Shown here piece by piece: positions 26,249 through 34,813 of a stretch of DNA of 51,497 bases. Position 1 is the first letter of the stretch. Each line of letters starts with the position of its first letter. The DNA comes from Nitrospinales bacterium (lineage in GTDB: Bacteria > Nitrospinota_A > UBA7883 > JACRGQ01): positions 1-51,497 of the forward strand of contig JAHFEK010000017.1 in the NCBI GenBank assembly GCA_023248495.1. Reading direction: 5' to 3'. The position numbers and the translations under genes are program-made. The notes below the pieces were generated by a model that did no database searches, was not told where the DNA came from, and was given only the letters and a program-made list of their open reading frames with translations.

Positions 26249-27703
26249 TTATCTGCCGTAGTTATCTTCAAACCGTTGAATGTCATCTTCGCCCAAGTAG
26301 TCGCCGACCTGTATCTCGACGATATGCAATGTTTCGCCGCCACGATTTTCCAAGCGGTGTTGCGCCCCTATGGGGATGTAAGTGCTTTGGTTCTTCATCA
26401 CGGTAATCACCTCGGAACCGATTGTGACGGTTGCCGTGCCCGAAACCACCACCCAGTGTTCGGAACGCCGTTTATGGCTTTGCAGACTGAGCCGCGCACC
26501 GGGCGCCACTTCAATACGCTTGATCTTAAATCCCCCCGGGTCTTCTTCCAGTACGGAGTAGCTGCCCCACGGGCGATTAACCTTGAGATGGCACAGATGC
26601 TCGGTCGCGCCAGTTTGATGCAGGAGGTCAACAACTTCGCGCACCCGCTGTGATTGGTCGTTCTTGGAGACGAGTACGGCGTCGGCGGTTTCGATAATGC
26701 AAATATCTTCCACGCCTATCGCGGCAACCAAACGTTTCTCCGCGCGAATCAGGCTGTTTTTGCAGTTTAGCGCGATAACATTGCCTTGCAGGGCGTTGCG
26801 GTTCTCATCTTTTTCCCCGATTTCGTGGACGGCTTGCCAACTTCCGACATCATTCCAGCCTATGTCACAGGGAATAAGCGATACATGGCTGGATTTTTCA
26901 AGCACCCCGTAATCGATTGAGATGGAAGGCATCGAGGAAAAGTGCTTTTCAACCGCATTCTGGAATGTTCCCCCGGACCGGCTCTCGGCAAGGATGGCCT
27001 GAATCACTTGATGCACCGCTGGCAGGTGTTGCTGAATTTCCGCGAGAATTGCCGACGCGCGCCAGACAAACATGCCGGAATTCCAGTAGTAATCGCCTTG
27101 CTTTAGGAATTGCTCCGCGGTGACGTCATCGGGCTTTTCGGTAAATCGTTCGACTTCATATACGTTGCTGGCACTGGAATCGGGGGCCAGCGCGGCGGCG
27201 GCCCGTCCCCTGTCCCGCGCCGGGGCTTTGATATAACCAAAGCCGGTATCGGGCCGGGTGGGCTTAATGCCGAAGGTGATGAGCTTGCCGTTTTCAGCCG
27301 CTTCGATGGCCGCATGCAGGTGGGCAAGGAATCGCTCCTCGTTTTTAACGATATGATCGGCGGGCAACACAACCATGAGGGGATCCTGTCCATCAGCCAT
27401 CAGATAAGCGGCCGCCAGCGCGATGGCGGGGGCGGTGTTGCGCGCAACCGGTTCAAACAGAATCCGGTACGCCAGCAGCGCGTGATAGGCCTCGCCTTTT
27501 GCGTGGGACTCTTGGGTAACAATCAACACATTCTTGGCGTCAATGACCGGGGCAATCCGGTTGATGGTGGTCTGCAACAGCGAGGCATCGCCATCCAGCG
27601 CTAAAAACTGCTTGGGCAGATGCTGGCGTGACAATGGCCACAGGCGGCTGCCGCTGCCACCCGCGAGAATGACGGCAAATATATTTTTTCTTTCAATCCG
27701 CAT
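26249..27703 (-). CDS. manC: Mannose-1-phosphate guanylyltransferase / mannose-6-phosphate isomerase
   Basis: A 484-residue bifunctional enzyme. The N-terminal guanylyltransferase has VILAGGSGSRLWPLSR and LPKQFLAL. RFTEKPD is the sugar-binding region. The last 120 residues are the cupin-type isomerase (RPWGSYSVLE, then HKRRSEHWVVVSGTA). It makes GDP-mannose and feeds Gmd. No phosphomannomutase gene is in the window, so mannose-1-phosphate must come from elsewhere. It is 27 bases upstream of gmd on the same strand. Confidence 0.95.
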   Translation of the reverse strand: MRIERKNIFAVILAGGSGSRLWPLSRQHLPKQFLALDGDASLLQTTINRIAPVIDAKNVLIVTQESHAKGEAYHALLAYRILFEPVARNTAPAIALAAAYLMADGQDPLMVVLPADHIVKNEERFLAHLHAAIEAAENGKLITFGIKPTRPDTGFGYIKAPARDRGRAAAALAPDSSASNVYEVERFTEKPDDVTAEQFLKQGDYYWNSGMFVWRASAILAEIQQHLPAVHQVIQAILAESRSGGTFQNAVEKHFSSMPSISIDYGVLEKSSHVSLIPCDIGWNDVGSWQAVHEIGEKDENRNALQGNVIALNCKNSLIRAEKRLVAAIGVEDICIIETADAVLVSKNDQSQRVREVVDLLHQTGATEHLCHLKVNRPWGSYSVLEEDPGGFKIKRIEVAPGARLSLQSHKRRSEHWVVVSGTATVTIGSEVITVMKNQSTYIPIGAQHRLENRGGETLHIVEIQVGDYLGEDDIQRFEDNYGR

Positions 27704-27745
27704 ATAATGGTTTCTTTATGTGACACCCTTCCCACGGTGGCGTTT

Positions 27746-28417
27746 TCAAAATGAACTCTCCATAACTTTACCCAAAATATCCACCTGTTTTTCAATAAGT
27801 AGATGATTGTCGTTCTTCTCCATCCATTCGGCAAAACCGGGTTCGCAAACCAGAATCTTATCAAATTCCAGTTTTTTAATTTGTGAATACGGAAAAACAC
27901 CCGCTTTTTTTGAATGCGCCGCAAACTCGCTGTCATTGACGACCTTGCCGGACAGAGCCAACCCCTTGGTGCCGGCGATATTAAGGGTGGCAATGTCCGA
28001 CAATTCATTGCTCCCGGCCACAACAAGCTTTTCCCAACCGTTGCGGCGGCACAACTCAAGCTGCTCCTCGACGACTTTTTGAGCGACCTTATACGTTCGC
28101 AGGGTGTAGCCCAGATATTTTACCGAAAGACGGCTTTTTTCCGCGAATCCCTCCGGCGTCATAAAATAAAGCCACCGCTTCGCGCTAATCTGCCGCGCCT
28201 TTACCCATCCCTTCGCGGCGACCTTGCGCATAAACGAGTGCGCCAGCCCCGCGGCAATTCCGGTGAAGAACGTTATCTTCTTTTCGGAAATTTGCGGAAA
28301 TTTTTCCACCAAGTTGAAGATATGCATGATAACCACGTCGTCCGCGGTTGACTTCACGGAGGAATACGGGGAAACCGGCCCTGGCTCGGTATTTTCTTTT
28401 TTTCGTTTGTTTTTCAT
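27746..28417 (-). CDS. Winged-helix regulator with extra C-terminal domain (MarR-EPS-like)
   Basis: A 223-residue protein. Residues about 30-105 resemble the winged-helix domain of EPS-associated MarR-type regulators: a recognition-helix region (GLAHSFMRKVAAKGWVKAR) and a wing ending RWLYFMTPEGFAEKSRL. After about residue 130 comes a Rossmann-like segment (EKLVVAGSNELSDIATLNI) that the short EPS regulators lack and that could bind a small ligand. It lies between wzz and manC, facing the same way, and probably controls the glycan genes. The ligand and operators are unknown. The start has no strong ribosome site. Confidence 0.65.
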   Translation of the reverse strand: MKNKRKKENTEPGPVSPYSSVKSTADDVVIMHIFNLVEKFPQISEKKITFFTGIAAGLAHSFMRKVAAKGWVKARQISAKRWLYFMTPEGFAEKSRLSVKYLGYTLRTYKVAQKVVEEQLELCRRNGWEKLVVAGSNELSDIATLNIAGTKGLALSGKVVNDSEFAAHSKKAGVFPYSQIKKLEFDKILVCEPGFAEWMEKNDNHLLIEKQVDILGKVMESSF

Positions 28418-28788
28418 CCGATTTTTTTCAGGCCTTTCCCGGCCTCACTGATTATCAAGTGTCTTCACACTGTTCATAACGCTTAATGCGGCTCCAATAA
28501 ATCAAATTCAAGCTTAGCCACTAAAAAGCCCCTTGAAAAGATCGGTCTTAAGGACTTGACACGATGCCCATATTTGCAGCAAAAACAGAGGCTTCGCTCA
28601 TGACGTGAGCATGATATTTTATGGGACTGAATTTGTCAATCTCTTCGTCACATCTCTTCGTCATAGCCCGCGGCAGCCATTCAGAAATGGTGAAAATGTT
28701 CAAGGCAACCCGCTGGTTCCTTATTGAAATATGAGACCCGATGAAAATCGATACCAGCAACCGGCCGACCTTCAAAAAAATGCCGGGT
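28418..28788. other. 371-base intergenic stretch before the regulator
   Basis: No convincing gene. A minus-strand frame at 28548-28775 lacks a ribosome site and recognisable sequence. An imperfect hairpin, CCTT-AAGA / TCTT-AAGG at 28531-28553, could be an operator or attenuator of the minus-strand genes. No clear promoter was found. Confidence 0.35.
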
Positions 28789-29739
28789 TTACTTAATCAA
28801 ATGCGCCCACCCGTTTTGCCGCACTTCCAGTAATAAGACGATGGGAATCGCAACCACTGCTCCCATTAAAAAAAACGCCACCAAAATGACCACGCGCCGG
28901 GGGGCAATTGGCCGCGCCGGCATTTCCGGCGGATTAACGATACGAAACATGTAATCCGGCCTAGCCTCGGCGAGAACAATCTGTTTTTTCTTTTCGCTAA
29001 TGAGACCGTACAGGACAACCTTCATTTCCGGCACGGACACTTTCTCCGCCTGCATGGTCAGGAAGGCAATTTCCTTGGTGGCATTTTGCACGGTATCATG
29101 GCGCATATAGTTGTTAATGGCTTCGATCATCTTTTTGGTTAAGATTAACGAAACCCCGGGACTTTTATCCGAAATGCCAAACAGGAATAAAGTTGAATTC
29201 AGCTTCTCCTTCTTAAGGTAAAAGGCGCTTTCAAGTTTATCAACAGCCAACTCGAGTTTCTTTTTATCATCAGGAACGGGATTCATTTTTGAGGTATCAA
29301 CCAGTAAGGGAAGGAGTTCCATCTCCTCGATGGCCTTCGCCAGGAAAGGCTTTGTGCCCATGACCGCAAGCACATAATTCATGTCGATTTCCGAATCCGG
29401 AGAGGACATGGAGAGGCCCATGATAGGCGCCAAACCCTTAAAACTATCGCTCAACCCGCCGGACTTGGGTGTGGCGGAATACTGCTTTGAAGGAATTAGC
29501 AGCGCCTCCGCCCGGTAAACATTCGGTTGAAGTTTCGCGTATATCGTGCCCATAACAAGAAATACGAAAAGAATCGACGCAAGCGTTTTCCAACGGGAGG
29601 ACATAACCTTGACCACCGCAACGACGTCAAGGCTGGTATCGTCATCGCGCAAAGCGCCCGGGCCTCCCCCCGCGGAGTATGGACAAACCACAACCGTCGA
29701 GCTTGCCTCTGGCGAGATAGTCTTTGAATCTTTATCCAT
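28789..29739 (-). CDS. Wzz/chain-length determinant family protein
   Basis: A 316-residue inner-membrane protein of the polysaccharide co-polymerase class. A cytoplasmic N-tail of about 50 residues precedes transmembrane segment 1 (TLASILFVFLVMGTIYA). A mostly helical periplasmic domain follows. The second segment (VVILVAFFLMGAVVAIPIVLLL) is preceded by the proline-rich PARPIAPRR typical of Wzz. It lacks the fused tyrosine kinase of Gram-positive and Wzc types. It sets the length of O-antigen or exopolysaccharide chains. It is the first gene of the minus-strand set and has a promoter candidate directly upstream. Confidence 0.85.
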   Translation of the reverse strand: MDKDSKTISPEASSTVVVCPYSAGGGPGALRDDDTSLDVVAVVKVMSSRWKTLASILFVFLVMGTIYAKLQPNVYRAEALLIPSKQYSATPKSGGLSDSFKGLAPIMGLSMSSPDSEIDMNYVLAVMGTKPFLAKAIEEMELLPLLVDTSKMNPVPDDKKKLELAVDKLESAFYLKKEKLNSTLFLFGISDKSPGVSLILTKKMIEAINNYMRHDTVQNATKEIAFLTMQAEKVSVPEMKVVLYGLISEKKKQIVLAEARPDYMFRIVNPPEMPARPIAPRRVVILVAFFLMGAVVAIPIVLLLEVRQNGWAHLIK

Positions 29740-29751
29740 AATGAACGGTCA

Positions 29752-29781
29752 ATTATAACATTGATGGAACCAGAGGGTAAA
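29752..29781 (-). promoter_or_regulatory. Sigma-70-type promoter candidate for the wzz operon
   Basis: On the minus strand a perfect TATAAT (29757-29752) is preceded at 18-base spacing by TTTACC (29781-29776, 4 of 6 matches to TTGACA). It lies about 13 bases upstream of the wzz ATG, so the untranslated leader would be very short. Confidence 0.45.
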
Positions 29782-29912
29782 TAATTTGATTCGCGCGGTT
29801 TCATCCCGTATTTCATATTTATTGTAAACATCCCGGCGGTTTGAATTGCCACGCTGCCCGAAGCGCAATATGTGCCGGATACGTGGCCAAAACTGGTGTA
29901 ATATGCCCAGCT

Positions 29913-31181
29913 ATGGCGAATAATCCAATCAAGGCGGTAAAGGGCGTCAAGGACATACTCCCAGCCGATGCCACTCTCTGGCGCGAGGTGGAACGCCGCG
30001 CCCGCGCCCAGTTTGCCCGGTTTGGCTTCAAGGAAATCGTCCTGCCAATATTTGAGAAGACGGAGGTTTTCGTCAAAGGAGTGGGGGAAGAAACCGACAT
30101 CGTCCAAAAAGAAATGTACACGTTCCAGGATCAAGGCGGAGAAAGCCTCACGCTGCGCCCCGAGGGGACGGCCAGTTGCGTCCGCGCGTTCATCGAGCAT
30201 TCGATGTACCACCCCCCGGGAACCATCACCAAGCTCTATTACTTCGGGCCGATGTTCCGCCGCGAGCGGCCGCAGGCCGGGCGGTTCCGTCAGTTTTACC
30301 AAATCGGCGCGGAGCTATTCGGGGCGCTCGAGCCGGAAGCGGATGCCGAAGCGATACACCTTTTATGGCTCTTCATTCAAAGCATCAATATCAAGGGGCC
30401 GCGCCTGTACCTCAACAGTTTGGGATGCGATACCTGCCGCCCGCCGTTCCGGGCCGCGCTGGTCAATTTTTTAACCGCCCGCAAAGAGCGGCTTTGCGAG
30501 ACCTGCCAGGGACGCTACCAGCGCAACCCGCTGCGCGTGTTCGACTGCAAAGCCCAAGGATGCCAGCAGGTAATGACCGAAGCGCCGACCATCGATAAAC
30601 ACTACTGCCCTGATTGCCAAGCGCATTTCGACCGTGTAAAAAAGGGGCTGGAGGCGCTGGCAATCCCTTACGAATTAAATTCCCGCATGGTACGCGGATT
30701 GGATTACTACAACCGCACGGTATTTGAAGTCACCGCCGAAGGCCTCGGCTCGCAAAACTCCATCGCGGGCGGCGGCCGCTACGACGACCTGATAAAAAAC
30801 AGCGGCGGACCCGCGGTGCCGGCCATCGGCTTCGCGCTAGGGGTGGAACGGCTGCTGGAATCAATCGGCACGCCGCTGGAATTTTCGCCGGGGCATCCCG
30901 ATGTCTTTATCGTGTACATGGAAGCGGCGGCGGATGAAGCGTTCCGCATCGCGGGCCGTCTGCGCCGCACGGGAATCGCCGTGGAAAAGGCGTTCAAGCC
31001 GGCCAGCCTCAAGAACCAGATGGGCAAAGCGGACAAATCGGGCGCCCGCTTCGCGCTGATCATCGGCGAAGAGGAACTTGCCACACGCACCGCCATCCTG
31101 AAAAACCTGAAAAACAGCACACAACAGCCGATCCCGCTGGCAAATCTCGAAGAATCGCTGACCGGACTGCTTACATCATGA
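29913..31181 (+). CDS. hisS: Histidyl-tRNA synthetase
   Basis: A 422-residue class II synthetase that charges tRNA-His. The N-terminus IKAVKGVKDILP is typical. Motif 2 is seen at FRRERPQAGRFRQF, the histidine-specific segments at RMVRGLDYYNRTVFE and GGGRYDDL, and motif 3 at GFALGVERLLES. The C-terminal anticodon-binding domain closes the protein. ATG 29913 gives the normal length; an upstream in-frame ATG at 29841 would add a non-homologous leader. Its stop overlaps the dsbD start by 4 bases (ATGA), so the two are co-transcribed. Confidence 0.95.
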   Translation: MANNPIKAVKGVKDILPADATLWREVERRARAQFARFGFKEIVLPIFEKTEVFVKGVGEETDIVQKEMYTFQDQGGESLTLRPEGTASCVRAFIEHSMYHPPGTITKLYYFGPMFRRERPQAGRFRQFYQIGAELFGALEPEADAEAIHLLWLFIQSINIKGPRLYLNSLGCDTCRPPFRAALVNFLTARKERLCETCQGRYQRNPLRVFDCKAQGCQQVMTEAPTIDKHYCPDCQAHFDRVKKGLEALAIPYELNSRMVRGLDYYNRTVFEVTAEGLGSQNSIAGGGRYDDLIKNSGGPAVPAIGFALGVERLLESIGTPLEFSPGHPDVFIVYMEAAADEAFRIAGRLRRTGIAVEKAFKPASLKNQMGKADKSGARFALIIGEEELATRTAILKNLKNSTQQPIPLANLEESLTGLLTS

Positions 31182-31924
31182 ACAAGCTCCGTACCCTGCT
31201 GTTAGCTCTTCTCATTCCGCTTGCGCTGGCCGCCCCCGCGCGGGCCGCCGATCCTTTGGCGGGGTTTGGCGCCGTTACCGCCACCCCAAAAGCCGCCGAA
31301 GCGCCCGTCGCCCCGCGCCTCGTTCTGCCCCAAACGAAATTCGCCGCAGGCAACAGCTACCCTGTGTTGCTGGAACTGACCATTAAAGAAGGCTTCCACA
31401 TCAACAGCGCAAAGCCGCTGGAACCGGCGCTTATTCCCACTTCGGTCACTTTTTCCGCCAGCGACCCGGCGGTAACGGTCGGCCGGGTGACTTTTCCCGA
31501 CGCCATCATGAAAAAATTTAAGTTCGCCAAAGAACCGCTCAGCGTATACGAAAAAACCGTCTACATCGCCGCCTCCATTAGCTTCACCGAGGGGGCCAAA
31601 GAGCCGCTGGCCGTCACCGCGCACCTGCAATACCAGGCCTGCACCGACTTCGCCTGCATGATCCCGGTGGAAACCGACATCACCCTTCCCCTGGCGCTGG
31701 GGGCGGACGGCCAACCGCTGGAGCCGGAGCTGTTTTCCCGCCATACGGCACACACGGCTGGGGCATCCGCATCGGCCATTGACGCGCTTAAAGGGGGCTT
31801 GGGGCCGATGGCATTGTTGCTGGTCTTCTTGAGCGGGCTCGGACTCACCCTCACCCCTTGCGTGTATCCGCTCATCCCCGTCACCATCGGCTTTTTCGGC
31901 GCGGCCACCGGGCGCTCGCGCTGA
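31178..31924 (+). CDS. dsbD: Thiol:disulfide interchange protein DsbD, N-terminal part (frame stopped by in-frame TGA)
   Basis: 248 residues. A signal peptide (LLLALLIPLALAAPARA) is followed by the periplasmic alpha domain, whose cysteine pair is in ACTDFACM. The first transmembrane helix follows with the conserved TPCVYPLIP cysteine. The frame then meets TGA at 31922-31924, codon 249. The rest of DsbD continues in the same frame after the TGA, so this is one gene interrupted by a single stop. It may be a recent nonsense mutation, a sequencing error, or a true two-part protein. DsbD moves electrons from cytoplasmic thioredoxin to periplasmic thiol proteins. Confidence 0.8.
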   Translation: MNKLRTLLLALLIPLALAAPARAADPLAGFGAVTATPKAAEAPVAPRLVLPQTKFAAGNSYPVLLELTIKEGFHINSAKPLEPALIPTSVTFSASDPAVTVGRVTFPDAIMKKFKFAKEPLSVYEKTVYIAASISFTEGAKEPLAVTAHLQYQACTDFACMIPVETDITLPLALGADGQPLEPELFSRHTAHTAGASASAIDALKGGLGPMALLLVFLSGLGLTLTPCVYPLIPVTIGFFGAATGRSR

Positions 31925-31930
31925 GCCACC

Positions 31931-32974
31931 GTGCCTCACGCGTTGGTGTACCTGCTGGGAATGGCGCTGATGTACTCCGCCTTGGGCGTGGCGGCGGCGC
32001 TCACCGGCTCGCTCTTCGGCCAGATGATGCAGAACCCCATCGTGGTGGTGCTGCTCGTGGGGACAATGCTTTTGCTCGCCGCTTCGATGTTCGGCGCGTT
32101 CGAAATCGTCGTGCCGGCCGCCCTCATGCAATTGGGGAGCAAATCCTACGCGGGATTCTTCGGCACCTTCGTGATGGGCCTCACCGTCGGCATCATGGCC
32201 GCCCCCTGCGTGGGGCCGTTCGTCATCGGCCTCCTTACGTTTGTCAGCGAGCGGCAAAGCCCGCTGCTCGGCTTCACCCTCTTCTTCACGCTGGCGCTCG
32301 GCCTTGGCACGCCGTTCGTCTTCCTCGCTATTTTCAGCGGCTCGCTGCAAAAGCTCCCCCGCAGCGGCGTCTGGATGGTCTGGGTGCGCAAAATGTTCGG
32401 CGTGGTGCTTCTCGGCATGGCGCTCTATTTCGCCCGGCCTCTTATCCCCGGCGACGCCCTCTTCTGTTGGCTGTCGGCGGTTGTGGCGGTGGCGGGCGGC
32501 CTCTATCTCCTGTGGGCCGGTAGCAAAACCGGCGGCGCGGTCTTCAACTTCTTCCGCTTCGGTATCGGGCTTGGCCTGATCGCGGCGGGCCTCTATCTCA
32601 TGCCATTGAATCCGGCGAAAGAGGGATTGGCCTTTAAACCCTACAACAAAGAAGCGGTGGCGAAGGCGCTGGCCGCGGGCCGCCCGGTGCTGATCGATTT
32701 CACCGCCGACTGGTGCGTTCCCTGCCGCGAGTTGAAGAGTTTCACTTTCACCGACGAACGGGTGCGGGCGAAAAGCGTGGTGTTCGACGCGTTCGCGGTC
32801 GACCTCACCACCGTGGAACCGGACGAACTGGCCGCGAAGAAAGAGTACAACGTGCTGGGCGTTCCCACGGTCATCCTGATCGGCCCGGACGGCGCGGAGA
32901 AAGACCGCTTCACCGGTTTCATTAACGCCGACGAGTTTTTAACCAAGCTGGAAAAAATAACCCCCGCGCATTAA
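31931..32974 (+). CDS. dsbD: Thiol:disulfide interchange protein DsbD, C-terminal part (same frame, after the TGA)
   Basis: 347 residues read from GTG 31931, six bases after the in-frame TGA. It has the remaining membrane helices with the second essential membrane cysteine (AAPCVGPFVIG). A C-terminal thioredoxin-like gamma domain carries DWCVPCRE. Both parts together give 599 codons, close to normal DsbD length. Ribosomes could restart at this GTG, but there is no Shine-Dalgarno sequence of its own. If the two chains associate, the electron path would still be complete; otherwise the gene is broken. Confidence 0.8.
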   Translation: MPHALVYLLGMALMYSALGVAAALTGSLFGQMMQNPIVVVLLVGTMLLLAASMFGAFEIVVPAALMQLGSKSYAGFFGTFVMGLTVGIMAAPCVGPFVIGLLTFVSERQSPLLGFTLFFTLALGLGTPFVFLAIFSGSLQKLPRSGVWMVWVRKMFGVVLLGMALYFARPLIPGDALFCWLSAVVAVAGGLYLLWAGSKTGGAVFNFFRFGIGLGLIAAGLYLMPLNPAKEGLAFKPYNKEAVAKALAAGRPVLIDFTADWCVPCRELKSFTFTDERVRAKSVVFDAFAVDLTTVEPDELAAKKEYNVLGVPTVILIGPDGAEKDRFTGFINADEFLTKLEKITPAH

Positions 32975-32979
32975 CGGTA

Positions 32980-33064
32980 CAACAGGTTTCAACCTGTTGC
33001 GTGGCCTGTTAGGCCGTGCCATTCTTGCGCCTATCGGCGCAACCGCAAGGATAAATCCTGCGGT
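32980..33064. repeat. Composite hairpin repeat, copy 1 (four stem-loops in a row)
   Basis: Four hairpins follow the dsbD stop. CAACAGGTT/AACCTGTTG (32980-32999), GGCCT/AGGCC (33003-33015), TTGCGCC/GGCGCAA (33025-33042), and ACCGC-AGGAT/ATCCT-GCGGT with one bulge (33042-33064). The first resembles the one at 39027-39042, including the ACAGGTTTCAACCTGT core. The element may end transcription of hisS-dsbD or act as a mobile extragenic palindrome. Confidence 0.65.
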
Positions 33065-33165
33065 ACCAAGCGGGCGTCCTATTGCCCAATGAGTTGAACA
33101 GGCTTTGCCGTGCGGCTTCCCCAACCCTGTGCTATTCTGAAATCAGGAATTCCGCTGATAGCCTT

Positions 33166-33240
33166 GTCATGCTGAGACATATGAGACATAAGCGAAGTAT
33201 CTCTTTCCGGAAAGGGTTTCTTCGCTACGCTCAGGATGAC
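33166..33240. repeat. Extragenic inverted repeat with terminal GTCAT-CTGAG
   Basis: GTCATGCTGAG (33166-33176) faces CTCAGGATGAC (33230-33240). Inside are AGCGAAG/CTTCGCT (33191-33197, 33220-33226) and the palindrome CTTTCCGGAAAG (33203-33214). This nested form is like the common GTCAT-CTGAGCGAAG dispersed repeat of metagenomic genomes. It ends 15 bases before the ribosome site of the AMMECR1 gene. Confidence 0.65.
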
Positions 33241-33265
33241 GGGAGCGGCATCCCCGGAGGTGACC

Positions 33266-33772
33266 ATGCATCCCTACGTCGCGCTGGCGAAACAAACCAT
33301 TGAAGAATACGTCCGCAACGGGCGCAAGCCTGCCCCGCCCGCCCCCCTGCCGGAGAATATGACGGGGGCGGCAGGCGCGTTTGTTTCACTGAAAAAAGCC
33401 GGTGAATTACGCGGCTGCATCGGCACCATCCAGCCGGTGCACGAAAACCTCGCCGACGAGATAATTAGCAACGCCATCGCCGCAGCCGTGCGCGACCCGC
33501 GCTTTGCGCCGGTCGCGCCGGACGAGCTGGCCGCCCTCGACATCAGCGTTGACGTACTCTCCCCGCCGGAGCCGGTTGACGGGCCGGAAACGCTCGACCC
33601 GAAACGCTACGGCGTCATCGTCACCGCCGGGCTGCGGCGCGGGCTTCTTTTGCCGGACATTGGCGGGGTGAATACGGTTGGCGAGCAGATCGCCATCTGC
33701 CGCCGTAAAGGGGGCATCAGGCCGGACGAGGCAGTAACCCTGCAACGTTTCACCGTGGAGCGCTACCGGTGA
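33266..33772 (+). CDS. AMMECR1-domain protein (AmmeMemoRadiSam system protein A)
   Basis: A 168-residue AMMECR1 protein. The diagnostic LRGCIGTIQP is present, as are DPRFAPV and the conserved central strand region around DISVDVLSPP. GGAGG at 33256-33260 lies five bases before the ATG at 33266, fixing the start. The next gene is its usual radical SAM partner, overlapping by 4 bases. The biochemical role is unsettled: AMMECR1 is conserved from archaea to humans, and in bacteria goes with a Memo-like protein and a radical SAM enzyme. No Memo gene is seen here. Confidence 0.9.
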   Translation: MHPYVALAKQTIEEYVRNGRKPAPPAPLPENMTGAAGAFVSLKKAGELRGCIGTIQPVHENLADEIISNAIAAAVRDPRFAPVAPDELAALDISVDVLSPPEPVDGPETLDPKRYGVIVTAGLRRGLLLPDIGGVNTVGEQIAICRRKGGIRPDEAVTLQRFTVERYR

Positions 33773-34770
33773 AAACCGCCGCGCCAAAGGTAACCGCCCG
33801 CTACTGGGAAAAACGGCCGGATGGTTCCGCCGCGTGCCACCTCTGCCCCCACCACTGCATCGTGAAGCCGGGCAAGACGGGCATCTGCATGGCGAAAACA
33901 AACGAAGGGGGCCAGTTGATCGCCAATGCGTACGGCCTCACCACGTCGCTCAACCTCGACCCGATGGAAAAGAAACCGCTCTACCATTTCCATCCCGGCA
34001 CGCGGATACTGAGCGTCGGACCGAACGCGTGCAACTTTGCCTGCCGCTTTTGCCAGAATTTCCAGATCAGCCAGCAAACCGCACCCACCCGCTACCTCGG
34101 CCCGGAGGAATTGGTGCGCGCCGCGAAGGAGAGCGGCAGCGTGGGGGTGGCCTACACCTACAGCGAACCGCTGATGTGGTACGAATACCTGCTGGATGCC
34201 TGCCGCGCCGTGAAAGAGGCGGGGATGGTGAACGTGCTGGTGAGCAACGGCCACTTGCAGCCGGAGCCATATGACGAACTGCTGCCGCTCATACATGCGC
34301 TCAACATCGACATCAAATCGATGGACGAAACCTTCTACCGGAAAATCTGCAAGGGGTGGCTCGCCCCGGTTCTGCGCAATGTGGCGGCAACCGCCGGCAA
34401 GGCCCACATCGAGATAACCAACCTCGTCATCCCCACGCTCAACGACACCGATGAAGATTTTGAAAAGCTGGCCCGTTTCATCGCTTCTGTGGATCCGTTC
34501 ATGCCGCTGCACTTTTCCCGTTACCACCCGATGTATAAGATGGATATCCCCGCAACCCCGGTGGATACGCTGATCCGCGCCGCGCGGATAGCCAAGGCCC
34601 GCCTCAAGTACGTTTTTATCGGCAACGCCGACGTGGAGGAATTCAGCCACAGCCGCTGCCCCTTTTGCGGCCACATGCTTATCCAACGGCAGGGGTATGC
34701 CGTATCGGCAACCGGCGCGAAAAAGGGGCATTGCCTATCGTGCGGCGAAGCGGTAAAAATAGTGTGCTGA
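33769..34770 (+). CDS. AmmeMemoRadiSam system radical SAM enzyme
   Basis: A 333-residue PflA-like radical SAM protein. An N-terminal cysteine set (CHLCPHHC and GICMAK) precedes the cluster motif CNFACRFC. The barrel carries YTYSEPLMWYEY. A C-terminal zinc-ribbon-like set (CPFCGHM and CLSCGEAVKIVC) completes it. The start is GTG at 33769, overlapping the AMMECR1 stop as GTGA. It is cytoplasmic, and the pair is surely co-translated. Its substrate is unknown; a link to protein or RNA modification has been suggested for the family. Confidence 0.9.
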   Translation: MKTAAPKVTARYWEKRPDGSAACHLCPHHCIVKPGKTGICMAKTNEGGQLIANAYGLTTSLNLDPMEKKPLYHFHPGTRILSVGPNACNFACRFCQNFQISQQTAPTRYLGPEELVRAAKESGSVGVAYTYSEPLMWYEYLLDACRAVKEAGMVNVLVSNGHLQPEPYDELLPLIHALNIDIKSMDETFYRKICKGWLAPVLRNVAATAGKAHIEITNLVIPTLNDTDEDFEKLARFIASVDPFMPLHFSRYHPMYKMDIPATPVDTLIRAARIAKARLKYVFIGNADVEEFSHSRCPFCGHMLIQRQGYAVSATGAKKGHCLSCGEAVKIVC

Positions 34771-34813
34771 AAGACGGCACAACGGAAAAGATACCAAATC
34801 CAAGGGAGGGAAT

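Noticed and set aside
28556-28578. Sigma-54 promoter (TTGACACG and TTGC)
   Set aside because: The distance between the two elements is too long for the -24/-12 arrangement.
28548-28775. 75-codon minus-strand open frame between wzz and the regulator
   Set aside because: No ribosome site, no recognisable motif; lies in a likely regulatory gap.
31922-31924. Selenocysteine at the dsbD TGA
   Set aside because: The codon does not fall at a known cysteine of DsbD, and only a 4-bp hairpin lies downstream. A nonsense change, error or split is more likely.
31202-32350. 382-codon minus-strand open frame over dsbD
   Set aside because: The translation is low-complexity (R, G, H, E-rich), as expected opposite a GC-rich gene; the + frame encodes clear DsbD domains.
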